DNA from: Nocardioides humi
GTDB taxonomy: Bacteria > Actinomycetota > Actinomycetes > Propionibacteriales > Nocardioidaceae
Assembly (NCBI RefSeq): GCF_006494775.1
Contig: NZ_CP041146.1
Location: 3,534,001 to 3,598,000, forward strand
DNA length: 64,000 bases
Direction of reading: 5' to 3'
Part shown: one piece after another, positions 7,698 through 16,856 of the stretch
How positions within the stretch are numbered: the stretch's first letter is position 1
Layout of the letters: every line of letters begins with the position of its first letter
Translations under genes and position numbers: made by a program
The notes under the pieces: generated by a model
What the model saw: only the letters and a program-made list of their open reading frames with translations
Databases searched by the model: none
Told to the model about the DNA's origin: nothing

Positions 7698-8904
7698 GGC
7701 CGTGATCTGCGAGCCTCTGCGCACGCCCGTGGGTGCGTTCGGCGGCTCGCTCGCGGACGTCTCGGCACACGAGCTCGCCGCGACCGTGATCCGCGAGCTG
7801 ATCCGGCGTACCGGACTGCCGCCGGAGGTGGTCGACGACGTTCTGCTCGGCAACTGCTACCCGACCATGGAGGCCCCCGCGCTCGGTCGCGTGGCGGCCC
7901 TGGACGCTGGGCTGCCGGTGACCGCCTCGGGGCTCCAGGTCGACCGCCGCTGCGGCTCCGGGCTCCAAGCCGTCCTGATCGCCGCGCTCCAGGTGCAGTC
8001 GGGGATGGTCGACCTCGCGCTCGCCGGCGGCGCCGAGTCGATGTCGAACGCGCCCTTCTACTCCGCCGAGATGCGGCGCGGCGCCGGACGCGGTGGCGGC
8101 GTGTTGCTGCACGACGCCCTCGCTCGCGGCAGGACGACCGCTGGCGGACGGCACCACCCCGTCCCCGACGGGATGCTGGAGACCGCCGAGCATGTCCGCG
8201 AGCGCTACGGGATCTCGCGCGAGGAGCAGGACGAGCTGGCGGTGACCAGCCACCAGCGCGCGGGCGCGGCGGTGGCGGAGGGCCGGTTCGCCGACGAGCT
8301 CGTGCCCGTGGAGGTGCCGGTGCGCGGCGGCATCGCGCTGATCGACGCCGACGAGCACATCCGCCCGGACTCCACCGCCGAGAAGCTCGCCACCCTCCGG
8401 GCGGTCCTGGGTGGGCGCTTCCCCGGCGCCACGGTGACCGCCGGCAACTCCAGCGGCCAGAACGACGGTGCGGCCGTCTGCATCGTCACCCACGCGGAGC
8501 GTGCCGCCGAGCTCGGGCTGCGGCCGCTGGCACGGCTCGTCGGGGCCACCGTGGCCGGCGTCGAGCCCGAGTTGATGGGGCTCGGCCCCGTACCCGCCGT
8601 ACGACGACTGTTGGCCGACCACCGACTGAGCCTGGCTGACGTCGACCTGATCGAGATCAACGAGGCGTTCGCGGTCCAGGTGCTCGCGTGCCTGCGCGAG
8701 CTCGGCCTCGGCCCGGCCGACCTCGACAGGGTCAACGTCAACGGATCAGGCATCTCGCTGGGCCACCCGGTGGGGGCGACCGGTGGTCGCATCCTGGCGA
8801 CCCTCCTGAGGGAGATGGACCGGCGCGGCGCTCGGTACGGTCTCGAGACGATGTGCATCGGGGGCGGGCAGGGGCTCGCTGCCCTCTTCGAGGCGGTCTC
8901 GTGA
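7690..8904 (+). CDS. Acetyl-CoA C-acyltransferase (thiolase, FadA/PaaJ type)
   Basis: A 404-residue thiolase with GTG 7690 overlapping the reductase stop. The acylated nucleophile Cys lies in QVDRRCGSGLQAV, the catalytic His in SLGHPVGATGGR and the second Cys in MCIGGGQGLA, so the enzyme looks fully active. NEAFAVQVLACLRELG is also typical. Because it closes an operon containing hydratases and a hydroxyacyl-CoA dehydrogenase, the degradative direction, 3-oxoacyl-CoA + CoA to acetyl-CoA + shortened acyl-CoA, is expected. Its stop overlaps the GTG of the CoA-transferase-like gene. Confidence 0.93.
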   Translation: MREAVICEPLRTPVGAFGGSLADVSAHELAATVIRELIRRTGLPPEVVDDVLLGNCYPTMEAPALGRVAALDAGLPVTASGLQVDRRCGSGLQAVLIAALQVQSGMVDLALAGGAESMSNAPFYSAEMRRGAGRGGGVLLHDALARGRTTAGGRHHPVPDGMLETAEHVRERYGISREEQDELAVTSHQRAGAAVAEGRFADELVPVEVPVRGGIALIDADEHIRPDSTAEKLATLRAVLGGRFPGATVTAGNSSGQNDGAAVCIVTHAERAAELGLRPLARLVGATVAGVEPELMGLGPVPAVRRLLADHRLSLADVDLIEINEAFAVQVLACLRELGLGPADLDRVNVNGSGISLGHPVGATGGRILATLLREMDRRGARYGLETMCIGGGQGLAALFEAVS

Positions 8905-10066
8905 CCGACCTCGACATCGGGCTCCTGGCGCGGTTGGTCCGGCCCGGGGCCAGGATCGCCCTGGCCGACGGCAGCGGTGCGCCGGTCTGGCTGCTCCCCG
9001 AGCTCGCGGAGGTCGCCGCACGACACGGGTCCGTCGACCTGCTTCTCGGCTGGATCCCGCGGCCCGTGCCGAGCGAGTCGCTCCGCGCCTTCGGCGATGT
9101 CCGGACCTTCATGCCGGGGTGGGGGTTGCGGCAGGCCTCGGACGCCGGAGCCGTTCAGCCGGTCGCGAGCCGGATGTCGGCGGTCGGCGGCCTGCTCGCC
9201 GGCCCGCTGCGCCCCGACCTGCTGGTCGCCACCCTCGTCCGCCGCGGTGGTGGGCTCCGATTCGGGTCGGAGTGCTCGTGGATGCGGCGTCTGGTCGAGG
9301 CCGGCGTGCCGGTCGCGGCGGTGGTCAGTTCCACGGCGCCGTGCGCTGACGCCGGACCGGCGCTGCCCACCGGGACGGTCACGGTGGTCGCCGAAGTCGA
9401 CCAGGCGCCGTGGGAAGTCGCCCCCGAGCCCCCGGCCCGGTGGAGCAGGCGGTCGCGGGCCGGGTCGCCGCGCTGGTGCCGACCGGAGCGCGCGTCCAGG
9501 TCGGGCCCGGCCGTCTCGGCGCCGCCGTGCTGGCCGAGCTCGCGGAGCGCCAGGTGTCGGTCCACGTGGACTCGGGGCTGCTGCCGGACGCCGTGGTCGA
9601 CCTCGCGGCGCGTGGGCTGCTGCTCGGCGTACCGGTTGCCACCTACCTCGCCGGGTCGGCACGCCTCTACGACTGGGCCGACGGGCGGCCGCTCCTCCAT
9701 CCCGTGGAGTGGACCCACTCCGCCGGACGGCTCGGCGACGGCCCTGCGCTGGTGGCCGTCAACACCGCGCTCGAGGTGGATGTGCACGGCCAGGTCAACG
9801 TCGAGGGGACCGCGGCCTCGTCCGTCGGTGGGATCGGCGGGCACCCGGACTACGCGGGAGCGGCGGCCTCCTCGGCGGACGGGCTCAGCGTGATCGCTCT
9901 CGCGTCGTCGTACGCCGGCCGCCCGACGCTGGTCGAACAGCTCTCCCGACCGGCGACGACCGCCGCTCACGATGTCGACGTCGTGGTCACCGAGCGGGGG
10001 AGTGCCGATCTGCGCGGCCTCAGCCGAGCTGAGCGGACGACGGCCCTGCGACGGCTCTGGGACTGA
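8901..10066 (+). CDS. Acetyl-CoA hydrolase/CoA-transferase family protein (apparent frameshift near 9431)
   Basis: Starts at GTG 8901 in a GTGA overlap with the thiolase. The first ~178 residues (LVRPGARIALADGSGAPVWL…) are in one frame and the rest, from GPVEQAVAGRVAALVP, in another; adding one C to the run at 9429-9433 joins them into 388 residues. The C-terminal half has features of the Cat1/4-hydroxybutyrate CoA-transferase family: HVDSGLLPDAVVDLA, GIGGHPDYAGAA and the closing VVTERGSADLRGLSRAER. These enzymes move CoA between acids or hydrolyse acetyl-CoA; here it may recycle CoA from the thiolase products. It is somewhat shorter than the usual ~430 residues. Confidence 0.75.
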
Positions 10067-10070
10067 GTCT

Positions 10071-10085
10071 CACATCACCGATGTG
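10071..10085. terminator. Short hairpin between convergent operons
   Basis: CACATC-ACC-GATGTG forms a six-pair perfect stem in the 42-base gap between the convergent CoA-transferase-like and P450 genes. There is no T-run on either side, so if it terminates transcription it does so weakly or with help. Confidence 0.35.
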
Positions 10086-10108
10086 GGATCGGCCTGGTCC
10101 AGGCGGCC

Positions 10109-11401
10109 TCACCAGGCGACGGGAAGTGCCCGCACACCGTGGATCCTGGCCGAGGTCTTCAGCTCGATCTCATCGACGTCGACCGCGAGTCGGAGCTCCG
10201 GGATCCGGCGGAACAGCGTCTCGAAGATGACCGAGAGCTCCATCCGGGCCAGCGACTGGCCCTGGCACTGGTGCACGCCGAAGCCGAAGGCAAGGTGGTC
10301 GCGGGCACGACGCTCGATGTCGAAGGTCGCGGCCTGGGGGTAGTGCGACTCGTCGCGGTTGGCCGAGGCGTTCAGGGGCATGATGCCCTCGCCGCGCGGG
10401 ATGGTGACCCCAGCGATCTCGATGTCGTCGGTCGCCACCCGGGCGATGATCAGGTGCACGTGGCTGAGCCAGCGCAGCACCTCCTCGATCGCCACGTCGA
10501 GCAGCGACGGGTCGGCCTTGAGCTTGGCCAGCTGGTCGGGGTGGGTGAGGAGGAGCAGCACGCCGAGGGCGGCAGCGTTGGCCGTGGTGTCGAAGCCGGC
10601 GCCGATGATCAGGAACCCGCTGCTGACCGCGTCCTTGTGGGAGATGTCCCCGCGGCGGTGGGCCGCTGCCAGCTGGCCGATGATGTCATCGCTCGGCGTC
10701 TCCCGTGCGAGCTCGCGGTCGATCAGCTCGCCGACGTAGGCGTAGACCTCCTCGGCGATCCGGCGCGACCGTTCCTGCGCCTCGGTGTCGAGAGGATTGC
10801 CGTTGTCGAGCATCGACTGGATCTGTTCCGCGAAGTGGTCGCGGTCCTCGACCGGCACCCCGAGCAGGTTGCCCAGGACGTTCGCCGGGATCCTGAGGGC
10901 CAGCGCCGGCACCAGGTCGACCTGTCGTCCCTCGGTGGCCAGCATCTCATCGATGGCCTGGTCGACCATCGCCTGGACGGCGGGTCGCATGCTCGCTACG
11001 TGCTTGATCCCGAAGTTGCGCGCCACCAGGCCGCGCAGCTCGGCATGTCGCGGGTCGTCCATCTTGGAGTAGGTGCCGGCGCGCGGACCCATCCCCGGGA
11101 ACCCGGGGTCGGTCTCGTCGGCACTCACCCGTGGGTCAGTGAGGACCGCCCGCACGTCGTCGTACCTCGTGACCAGCCAGACCGGACGGCCGTCCGCGAG
11201 CTTCGCCCGGGCGACCGGGCACTTCTCGCGCAGCGCCCCGTACTCCGCCGGCGGGTCGAACCGCCCCCGGGGCCAGGGGAACGGTGTGTCGAGCGCACGG
11301 GCGAGGTCGACGTCCGCCGCGGCTGACGGCCCGGAGACCGGACACCCGGTCGGCGTGGTCGAGGCTTCGTCGTGCGCCGTCTGGTCTGTCTGGACCCCCA
11401 C
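10109..11401 (-). CDS. Cytochrome P450 monooxygenase
   Basis: A 430-residue class I bacterial P450. The I-helix oxygen motif is GAGFDTTANA, the K-helix ExxR is EEVLRW, and the haem loop is FGFGVHQCQGQSLAR with the proximal Cys. The N terminus carries the proline-rich entry PFPWPRGRFDPP. No redox partner is adjacent; the ferredoxin and FprA-like reductase of the operon at 4.4-7.7 kb are the nearest candidates. It is transcribed divergently from the aldehyde/alcohol dehydrogenase operon, and two copies of the shared ACCGGC-N2-GCCGGT box sit between them, so it is probably co-regulated. It likely hydroxylates the growth substrate or a side chain; substrate unknown. Confidence 0.93.
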   Translation of the reverse strand: MGVQTDQTAHDEASTTPTGCPVSGPSAAADVDLARALDTPFPWPRGRFDPPAEYGALREKCPVARAKLADGRPVWLVTRYDDVRAVLTDPRVSADETDPGFPGMGPRAGTYSKMDDPRHAELRGLVARNFGIKHVASMRPAVQAMVDQAIDEMLATEGRQVDLVPALALRIPANVLGNLLGVPVEDRDHFAEQIQSMLDNGNPLDTEAQERSRRIAEEVYAYVGELIDRELARETPSDDIIGQLAAAHRRGDISHKDAVSSGFLIIGAGFDTTANAAALGVLLLLTHPDQLAKLKADPSLLDVAIEEVLRWLSHVHLIIARVATDDIEIAGVTIPRGEGIMPLNASANRDESHYPQAATFDIERRARDHLAFGFGVHQCQGQSLARMELSVIFETLFRRIPELRLAVDVDEIELKTSARIHGVRALPVAW

Positions 11402-11423
11402 GGTCTCTCCTCGCTGATGACTA

Positions 11424-11437
11424 GCCGGCTGGCCGGT
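11424..11437. promoter_or_regulatory. Copy of the window-wide ACCGGC-YR-GCCGGT operator
   Basis: GCCGGCTGGCCGGT matches 13 of 14 positions of the palindrome shared by about twelve intergenic sites in this window. It lies 23 bases upstream of the P450 start on the minus strand, within the divergent promoter region with the 11566 operon. Confidence 0.7.
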
Positions 11438-11497
11438 TGGTTATTGAGTAGACTACCGCCCTCCGCGAGCGCTGCCAACCACGCCTCACTATTGCCG

Positions 11498-11511
11498 ACC
11501 GGCCAACCGAT
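11498..11511. promoter_or_regulatory. Weaker second copy of the operator
   Basis: ACCGGCCAACCGAT, followed by CGGTT, keeps the first half-site of the palindrome perfectly and the second half imperfectly. It sits 55 bases upstream of the GTG at 11566. The pair of sites at 11424 and 11498 could give separate control of the two divergent operons or cooperative binding. Confidence 0.55.
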
Positions 11512-11565
11512 CGGTTAGCGTCCGTGCAAGCCGAGAACGCGGCTGTGCACACAGGTGGGAGACAC

Positions 11566-13020
11566 GTGGACTACGACTTCGACTCCTGGTTCGTCGACGG
11601 CGAGTGGGTCCGCTCCGCCGACGCGGACCCGACGGCCGGCCCGGTCCGGGTCCGCGCGGCGAGCACCCGGGAGCCGGTCGGGAGCTTCCCGCGGCTGGGC
11701 GTGGCCGACGTGGCACGTGCCGTCGGCGCGGCACGCGCCGCCTTCGACGACCCGGGAGGCTGGTCCGCATGGACGCCGGCCGCCCGGGCCGAGGCGATGG
11801 AGGATCTGGCCGACCGGCTGGCCGCGAAGTCCGAGGAGATCGGGCGACTGGTCAGCCTGGAGAACGGCATGCCGATCTCGCTCAGCCAGCGCTCCGAGGC
11901 CCACGCCGGCGCCGGCCTGCTGCGCTTCTTCGCGGCGATGGTTCGTGAGCGCAGCGAGGAGGAGGTGCGGGTCGGGGTCACCGGTCGGCACAATGTCGTC
12001 CGGAGTGAGCCCCTCGGGGTGGTCGCCGCGGTCGTGCCGTGGAACTATCCGCAGGCGCTCGCCTTCACGAAGGTGGCGCCGCTGCTGGCAGCGGGTTGCA
12101 CGGTCGTCCTCAAGCCCGCGGAGGAGACCTCGCTTGACTCCTACCTGATCGCCCAGGCGGTCGCCGAGTCCGGCCTGCCCCGGGGGGTCGTCAACGTGCT
12201 GCCCGGCGGACGCGACGTCGGTGCCGCCCTGGTCGAGCACCCGGGAGTCGACAAGGTGGCGTTCACCGGCTCGACGGCGGCCGGACGGGCGATCGCCGTA
12301 CGATGCGCGGAGCTGCTGCGTCCGGTCTCGCTCGAGCTGGGCGGCAAGTCGGCGGCGATCGTCCTCGAGGACGTCGACCTCACGAGCCGGGTGGCGGAGT
12401 TCCGCGAGGCGACGATGCGCAACAACGGTCAGACCTGCCATCTGAGCACCCGTGTCCTGGTCCCGGCTGCCCGCTACGACCACTACGTCGACCAGGTGAC
12501 CGATCTCATCGGCTCGCAGGTCGTCGGCGACGCGCTGGACGCTGCGACCGACGTCGGCCCCCTCGTCTCCGAGGTGCAACGCGACCGCGTCGAGGGTTAC
12601 CTGGGGAAGGCGCGTGGTGACGGTGCCACGGCCACGACGGGTGGGGGTCGACCGACCGCCGGGCAGGGCTGGTACGTCGAGCCGACGGTGTTGCGCGACG
12701 TCGACAACGACCAGGTCATCGCACGCGAGGAGGTGTTCGGCCCCGTCCTGTGCGTGATCCCGTACGGCGACACGGACGACGCCGTACGCCTGGCAAACGA
12801 CAGCGACTACGGACTGGGCGGAACCGTCTGGAGTGAGGACGAGGAGCGAGCCGGTGCGGTCGCTCGGCGGATCCGGACCGGGACGGTCGGCATCAACGGC
12901 TACCGGAGCGATCCGGTCGCACCGTTCGGAGGGATCAAGGGCAGCGGCACCGGGCGGGAGCTCGGGATCGAGGGGTTGCAGTCCTATCGGAACATCAAGT
13001 CGATCTTCCCGGCGCCGTGA
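11566..13020 (+). CDS. Aldehyde dehydrogenase
   Basis: A 484-residue ALDH starting at GTG 11566, chosen because AGGTGGGAG lies 6 bases upstream; GTGs at 11524 and 11545 are in frame but lack a ribosome site. Motifs: VVPWNYPQ and KPAEETSL for NAD(P) binding, Glu in LELGGKSA, Cys in NNGQTCHL, EEVFGPVLC, and GGIKGSGTGREL at the C terminus. It forms a pair with the zinc alcohol dehydrogenase that overlaps its stop (GTGA), so the two probably oxidise an alcohol through its aldehyde to an acid, the acid then being CoA-activated elsewhere in the cluster. Confidence 0.92.
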   Translation: MDYDFDSWFVDGEWVRSADADPTAGPVRVRAASTREPVGSFPRLGVADVARAVGAARAAFDDPGGWSAWTPAARAEAMEDLADRLAAKSEEIGRLVSLENGMPISLSQRSEAHAGAGLLRFFAAMVRERSEEEVRVGVTGRHNVVRSEPLGVVAAVVPWNYPQALAFTKVAPLLAAGCTVVLKPAEETSLDSYLIAQAVAESGLPRGVVNVLPGGRDVGAALVEHPGVDKVAFTGSTAAGRAIAVRCAELLRPVSLELGGKSAAIVLEDVDLTSRVAEFREATMRNNGQTCHLSTRVLVPAARYDHYVDQVTDLIGSQVVGDALDAATDVGPLVSEVQRDRVEGYLGKARGDGATATTGGGRPTAGQGWYVEPTVLRDVDNDQVIAREEVFGPVLCVIPYGDTDDAVRLANDSDYGLGGTVWSEDEERAGAVARRIRTGTVGINGYRSDPVAPFGGIKGSGTGRELGIEGLQSYRNIKSIFPAP

Positions 13021-14111
13021 GCTGGAGGGCGACCGCGGCGCTCGCGCGCGAACGGACCGGCGAGCTGGTCGTGGAGGAGATCGAGCTGCGCGATCCACGG
13101 CCCGGCGAGCTGCTCGTGCGCATCGCTGGGGTGGGCTTCTGCCACAGCGACCTGATGTTCCGGCGTACCGGCTCGCCGGTCCCGCTGCCGGTGGTGCTCG
13201 GCCACGAGGGCGCCGGTGTGGTCGAGGCCGTCGGTCCGGGCGTGTCCGCGATCGCGCCCGGCGACCACGTGGTGCTCAGCTTCGACTCCTGCGGGGGCTG
13301 TGAGTCCTGCGGCCGTGCGATGCCCGCCTACTGTGCGCGCTTCCGCGAGCTCAACGCCGTCGGCACGCCGCCCGACGGGTCGGCCGCGGCGCGCGATTCC
13401 GCCGGCGGCGCGGTCGGCACGCGCTGGTTCGGCCAGTCGTCGTTCGCGTCGTACGCCGTAGCGACGGCGCGCAACGCCGTGCGGGTCGACCGCGACCTAC
13501 CCCTGGAGCTGCTCGGCCCTCTCGGCTGCGGGCTTCTGACCGGGGCCGGCACCGTGCTCAACCATCTCCGGGTGCCGGTCGGTTCGTCGGTTGCGGTGGT
13601 GGGCACGGGCGCCGTGGGCATGGCGGCGGTGATGGCCGCCGCGGCGGCGGGAGCCGAGCGCATCGTGGCCGTCGACCTGCACCCGGGCCGACTCGAGCTC
13701 GCCGCCGAGCTCGGCGCCACCCACTGCGTGCTGGGGGACCAGCTGACCCCGGCCACCGGCCGGGAGCTCCTCGGGCGGGTCGACCATGCGGTCGACACCA
13801 GCGGTGCCCCACAGGCGATCCTGGCCGCGCTGGCAGCTCTGGGGCCGGGTGGTCGGCTGGCACTGGTCGGCACCGGGACCGGACCGGTGCCCATCGACCC
13901 GTCCACGCTCGCCGGCCGCCAGGTCGGCTTCGTCGTGGAGGGCGAGGCGGTTCCGCAGACCTTCATCCCCGAGCTCCTCGCGCTGTGGCGCGAGGGCAGT
14001 TTCCCCTTCGAGCGGCTCGTGACGACGTACGCACTCGACGACGTCGCCCGGGCAGAGGTCGACCTGACCAGCGGGCGCACCGTCAAGCCGGTGCTCGTGC
14101 CCGCGAGTTGA
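13017..14111 (+). CDS. Zinc-dependent alcohol dehydrogenase (aryl/benzyl alcohol type)
   Basis: A 364-residue medium-chain dehydrogenase. Catalytic zinc ligands are readable as GFCHSD, GHEGAGVVE and the Cys in LLGPLGCGLLTG. The structural zinc lobe is CGGCESCGRAMPAYC. The nucleotide fold is VAVVGTGAVGMAAVMAA, followed by an acidic AVDLHPGRL that favours NAD. The closing FPFERLVTTYALDDV is typical of XylB-like aryl alcohol dehydrogenases. It overlaps the aldehyde dehydrogenase by four bases and is followed by the PhyH dioxygenase. Alcohol to aldehyde oxidation is secure; the aryl preference is an inference from overall resemblance. Confidence 0.9.
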   Translation: MSWRATAALARERTGELVVEEIELRDPRPGELLVRIAGVGFCHSDLMFRRTGSPVPLPVVLGHEGAGVVEAVGPGVSAIAPGDHVVLSFDSCGGCESCGRAMPAYCARFRELNAVGTPPDGSAAARDSAGGAVGTRWFGQSSFASYAVATARNAVRVDRDLPLELLGPLGCGLLTGAGTVLNHLRVPVGSSVAVVGTGAVGMAAVMAAAAAGAERIVAVDLHPGRLELAAELGATHCVLGDQLTPATGRELLGRVDHAVDTSGAPQAILAALAALGPGGRLALVGTGTGPVPIDPSTLAGRQVGFVVEGEAVPQTFIPELLALWREGSFPFERLVTTYALDDVARAEVDLTSGRTVKPVLVPAS

Positions 14112-14124
14112 CGAGGAGGACACC

Positions 14125-14922
14125 GTGGCCGTCGAGATGAGCGAGGAGTGGGGGCTCGATGAGGACTACCCGCTGTCCGGAGCCCAGGTCGAGGCGCTGC
14201 AGGAGGTCGGCTGGGTGCTGCTGCCCGGGCTGCTCGACACCACGACCTGTGGCGTGCTCCTCGACGAGCTGCGCGGCCAGGAGCACACCGACTCGATCTT
14301 CAAGCACGCCGAGCAGACAGCGGTCCGCAAGCGCGAGAGCCTGGGCTGGAAGAGCTCGCTGTTCCGGCGGCTCGCCACGTCGCGTCGGGTGGCTGGCGTG
14401 GCGGCCCGGCTGATGCGGCTGCCCGAGGTCGTGTTCACCCAGGACATGACCTTCGCCAAGGGACCGGGCGGCGAGCCGACCCAGTACCACCAGGACTTCC
14501 CATTCTCTCCGTACGACCGGTCCGGCGCGATCAACCTGTGGGTCGCCCTGGTCGACGTGACCGAGGCCATGGGGCCACTGTCCTACCTGGAGGGATCCCA
14601 TCGACTGGGATCGCTCGGGAGGTTCGCCGACGAGGACGTGACGGACACCTACCCGGAGCTCCTCGAGCTACCGGTCGGCGGCGGTCGTGCCGTGCGTGCC
14701 GGCGACGCGCTCGTGCACCTCGACCTCACCGTTCACGGCGCCGCCGCGAACACCTCGGACCGGGTGCGCGAGGCCTACGCCTGCCGGTACGCCCGTCCCG
14801 ACACCATCTACACCGGCACCCGCAACCACCACTTCGACTCCCTCGGGATCACGCCGTACGACCCGCTCGGCGCAAGCCCACACTTCCCCCACGTCGGACG
14901 GGAGGGACTGATCAGTGGCTGA
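14125..14922 (+). CDS. PhyH-family Fe(II)/2-oxoglutarate-dependent dioxygenase
   Basis: A 265-residue protein with GTG 14125 behind GAGGAGG. The iron-binding triad can be read as the HxD of QYHQDFPF and the distal His of VHGAAANTSDR, with the following Arg positioned to bind 2-oxoglutarate. YLEGSHRLGS is a further family signature. Such enzymes hydroxylate alkyl or acyl-CoA substrates at an unactivated carbon using O2 and 2-oxoglutarate. In this operon it may hydroxylate a branched or quaternary position that blocks beta-oxidation, in parallel with the P450. It overlaps the following reductase by 8 bases. Confidence 0.88.
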   Translation: MAVEMSEEWGLDEDYPLSGAQVEALQEVGWVLLPGLLDTTTCGVLLDELRGQEHTDSIFKHAEQTAVRKRESLGWKSSLFRRLATSRRVAGVAARLMRLPEVVFTQDMTFAKGPGGEPTQYHQDFPFSPYDRSGAINLWVALVDVTEAMGPLSYLEGSHRLGSLGRFADEDVTDTYPELLELPVGGGRAVRAGDALVHLDLTVHGAAANTSDRVREAYACRYARPDTIYTGTRNHHFDSLGITPYDPLGASPHFPHVGREGLISG

Positions 14923-16852
14923 CCTGCTGCTCCTGCAACCCTTCGAGATCGGAGGGGTCAGCCTGCGCAACCGCGTGGTGATGCCTCCGATGGGGAGCCG
15001 GCACACCCCCGGTGGCCTGGTCTCGGCCACCGACCTGGAGTGGCACGCCGAGCGCGCCCACGGCGGGGTGGGGCTGGTCATCACCGGCGGCACCTCGGTC
15101 CACCCGACCTCGGTCTTCCGGGGTAACCGGGGCCTGGACGGGTGGCGGGCCGAGGGCGTCCCGGGGCTGAGCGAGCGGGTCGACGCCGTCCACGCAGGTG
15201 GCGCGAAGATCTTCGGGCAACTGCTCCATCTCGGTCGCGAGACCATCGAGGGGCAGCCCGAGCTCGCCCAGGTCGCGCCGAGTGCCGTGCGCTCACCCCG
15301 GGACCCGTTCGTCCCGCACGAGATGTCACGCGGCGAGGTGCGTGAGATCGTCGACGCGTTCGCGGTGAGCGCCGCCCACCACCTGCGTGCCGGGTACGAC
15401 GGCCTGGAGGTGCACGCCGCCCACGGGTATCTCGTCGCACAGTTCCTCAGCCCGGACACCAACCGCCGCACCGACGAGTACGGCGGGGACACCCCGGTCG
15501 AGCGGACGGCGTTCCTGCGCGAGATCCTCGAGCGGGTTCGCGCCGAGGCCGGGTCCGGCGTGCCGGTCGGCGTACGGCTCAGCGCACACGAGGAGTCGGC
15601 CGACGGCATCCAGCTCGGGGATACGCTGGCCATGGTCCGTGCGCTGACCGCCGCAGGGCTGGTCGACTATGTGTCGATCACCCGCGGGGTGCGCAACGGC
15701 TACATCAAGGACAACACCTGGCCCTACGCCGTGGCGGCGGACGAGGCCCGCGCCATCAAGCAGGTCTGCGACGTCCCGGTGCTGGTGTCGGGCCGGATCG
15801 TGCTCCCCGAGCATGCCGAGTCGGTGCTGTCCAGCGGCGCCGCTGACCTGGTGGGGGTCGGGCGGGGGCTCATCGCCGACCCCGACTGGGTGGCCAAGGC
15901 CAGCGGGCGCAAGCACGGTGCGATCCGGCCATGCATCGGCTTCGTGCAGGACTGCCGGATCGCGCAGGGCGGCGCGGCGTGCGCGGTCAACGCCGGAGCC
16001 GGCCGTGAGGCCGAATTCGGCACTCGCGTGGTGTGGCCCCCGGTGACGGCGCGCGTGGTGGTCGTCGGTGGCGGTCCCGGCGGGCTCGAGGCCGCCCGCC
16101 TGGCGGCCGAGCGCGGCTGCCGCGTCACCCTCTTCGAGGGCGACCGCGAGCTCGGCGGCCAGCTCCGGCGGGCTGCGCGCGGCCCCGGCCGCGGGCAACT
16201 GCTGGGCTTCGTCGACTTCCTCGGCGCCGAACTCGACCGGCTGGGGGTCGAGGTGGTCACCGGGAGGACCGCCACCGCCGACGACGTCGCCGCGCTGGCG
16301 CCCGACCAGGTGGTCGTCGCCACCGGTGCGGTCCACGCACCGGTGACGCTGCCGGGGGCGGACCGGGGCTCCGTGCTCTCGGTCTGGGAGCTCCTGGACG
16401 GCACGCCGCGCCCGTTCGCCGGACACGTGGTCGTGGCGGACGATGGCACCGGCTTCTGGCCCGCGGTGAGCGCCGCGGAGCTGCTGCTCGCCCAGGGAGC
16501 CCAGGTCACGTTCGTGACGCCGGCGCCGGCGGTCGCCGGCGCCGTGCCGCGGGAGAGCCTCGGGCTCCTCCACCGCCGGCTCCGCAGGGGCGGTACGACG
16601 TACCGGCCGTTCACCGTCGTGGACCGTGTCGGAGTCGGCACGGTCGACCTGCGCGACGTGGTCACCGGACAGGTCGAACGAGCGTCGGCCGACCACGTCG
16701 TGGCGCTGACCACGCCCGTCGCTCAGGACGGTCTCGTGGCCGAGCTCGCCGCGCTCGGTGTCCCGGCCGCCGCGATCGGGGACGCGATCGCGCCCCGGCG
16801 GATCACTGCGGCCGTGCTGGATGCGAACCGTCTCGTCGGTCAGCTGGCCTGA
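14915..16852 (+). CDS. Old Yellow Enzyme/2,4-dienoyl-CoA reductase-type flavoprotein with an incomplete Fe-S motif
   Basis: A 645-residue two-domain protein: residues 1-~370 form an OYE-type TIM barrel (LRNRVVMPPMGSRHT, HAAHGYLVAQFLSPDTNRR) and ~375-645 an FAD/NAD disulphide-reductase-like domain (ARVVVVGGGPGGLEAARLA). Length and layout equal FadH-type 2,4-dienoyl-CoA reductases. Those bind [4Fe-4S] through C-x2-C-x3-C-x11-C; here the region reads PCIGFVQDCRIAQGGAACAVN, with Phe in place of the second Cys and a shorter spacing to the last, so only three of four ligands remain. The GG pair of the NAD site is also degenerate (VVADDGTGFW). It probably reduces an enone or dienoyl intermediate. 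Confidence 0.88.
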   Translation: MADLLLLQPFEIGGVSLRNRVVMPPMGSRHTPGGLVSATDLEWHAERAHGGVGLVITGGTSVHPTSVFRGNRGLDGWRAEGVPGLSERVDAVHAGGAKIFGQLLHLGRETIEGQPELAQVAPSAVRSPRDPFVPHEMSRGEVREIVDAFAVSAAHHLRAGYDGLEVHAAHGYLVAQFLSPDTNRRTDEYGGDTPVERTAFLREILERVRAEAGSGVPVGVRLSAHEESADGIQLGDTLAMVRALTAAGLVDYVSITRGVRNGYIKDNTWPYAVAADEARAIKQVCDVPVLVSGRIVLPEHAESVLSSGAADLVGVGRGLIADPDWVAKASGRKHGAIRPCIGFVQDCRIAQGGAACAVNAGAGREAEFGTRVVWPPVTARVVVVGGGPGGLEAARLAAERGCRVTLFEGDRELGGQLRRAARGPGRGQLLGFVDFLGAELDRLGVEVVTGRTATADDVAALAPDQVVVATGAVHAPVTLPGADRGSVLSVWELLDGTPRPFAGHVVVADDGTGFWPAVSAAELLLAQGAQVTFVTPAPAVAGAVPRESLGLLHRRLRRGGTTYRPFTVVDRVGVGTVDLRDVVTGQVERASADHVVALTTPVAQDGLVAELAALGVPAAAIGDAIAPRRITAAVLDANRLVGQLA

Positions 16853-16856
16853 CGAG

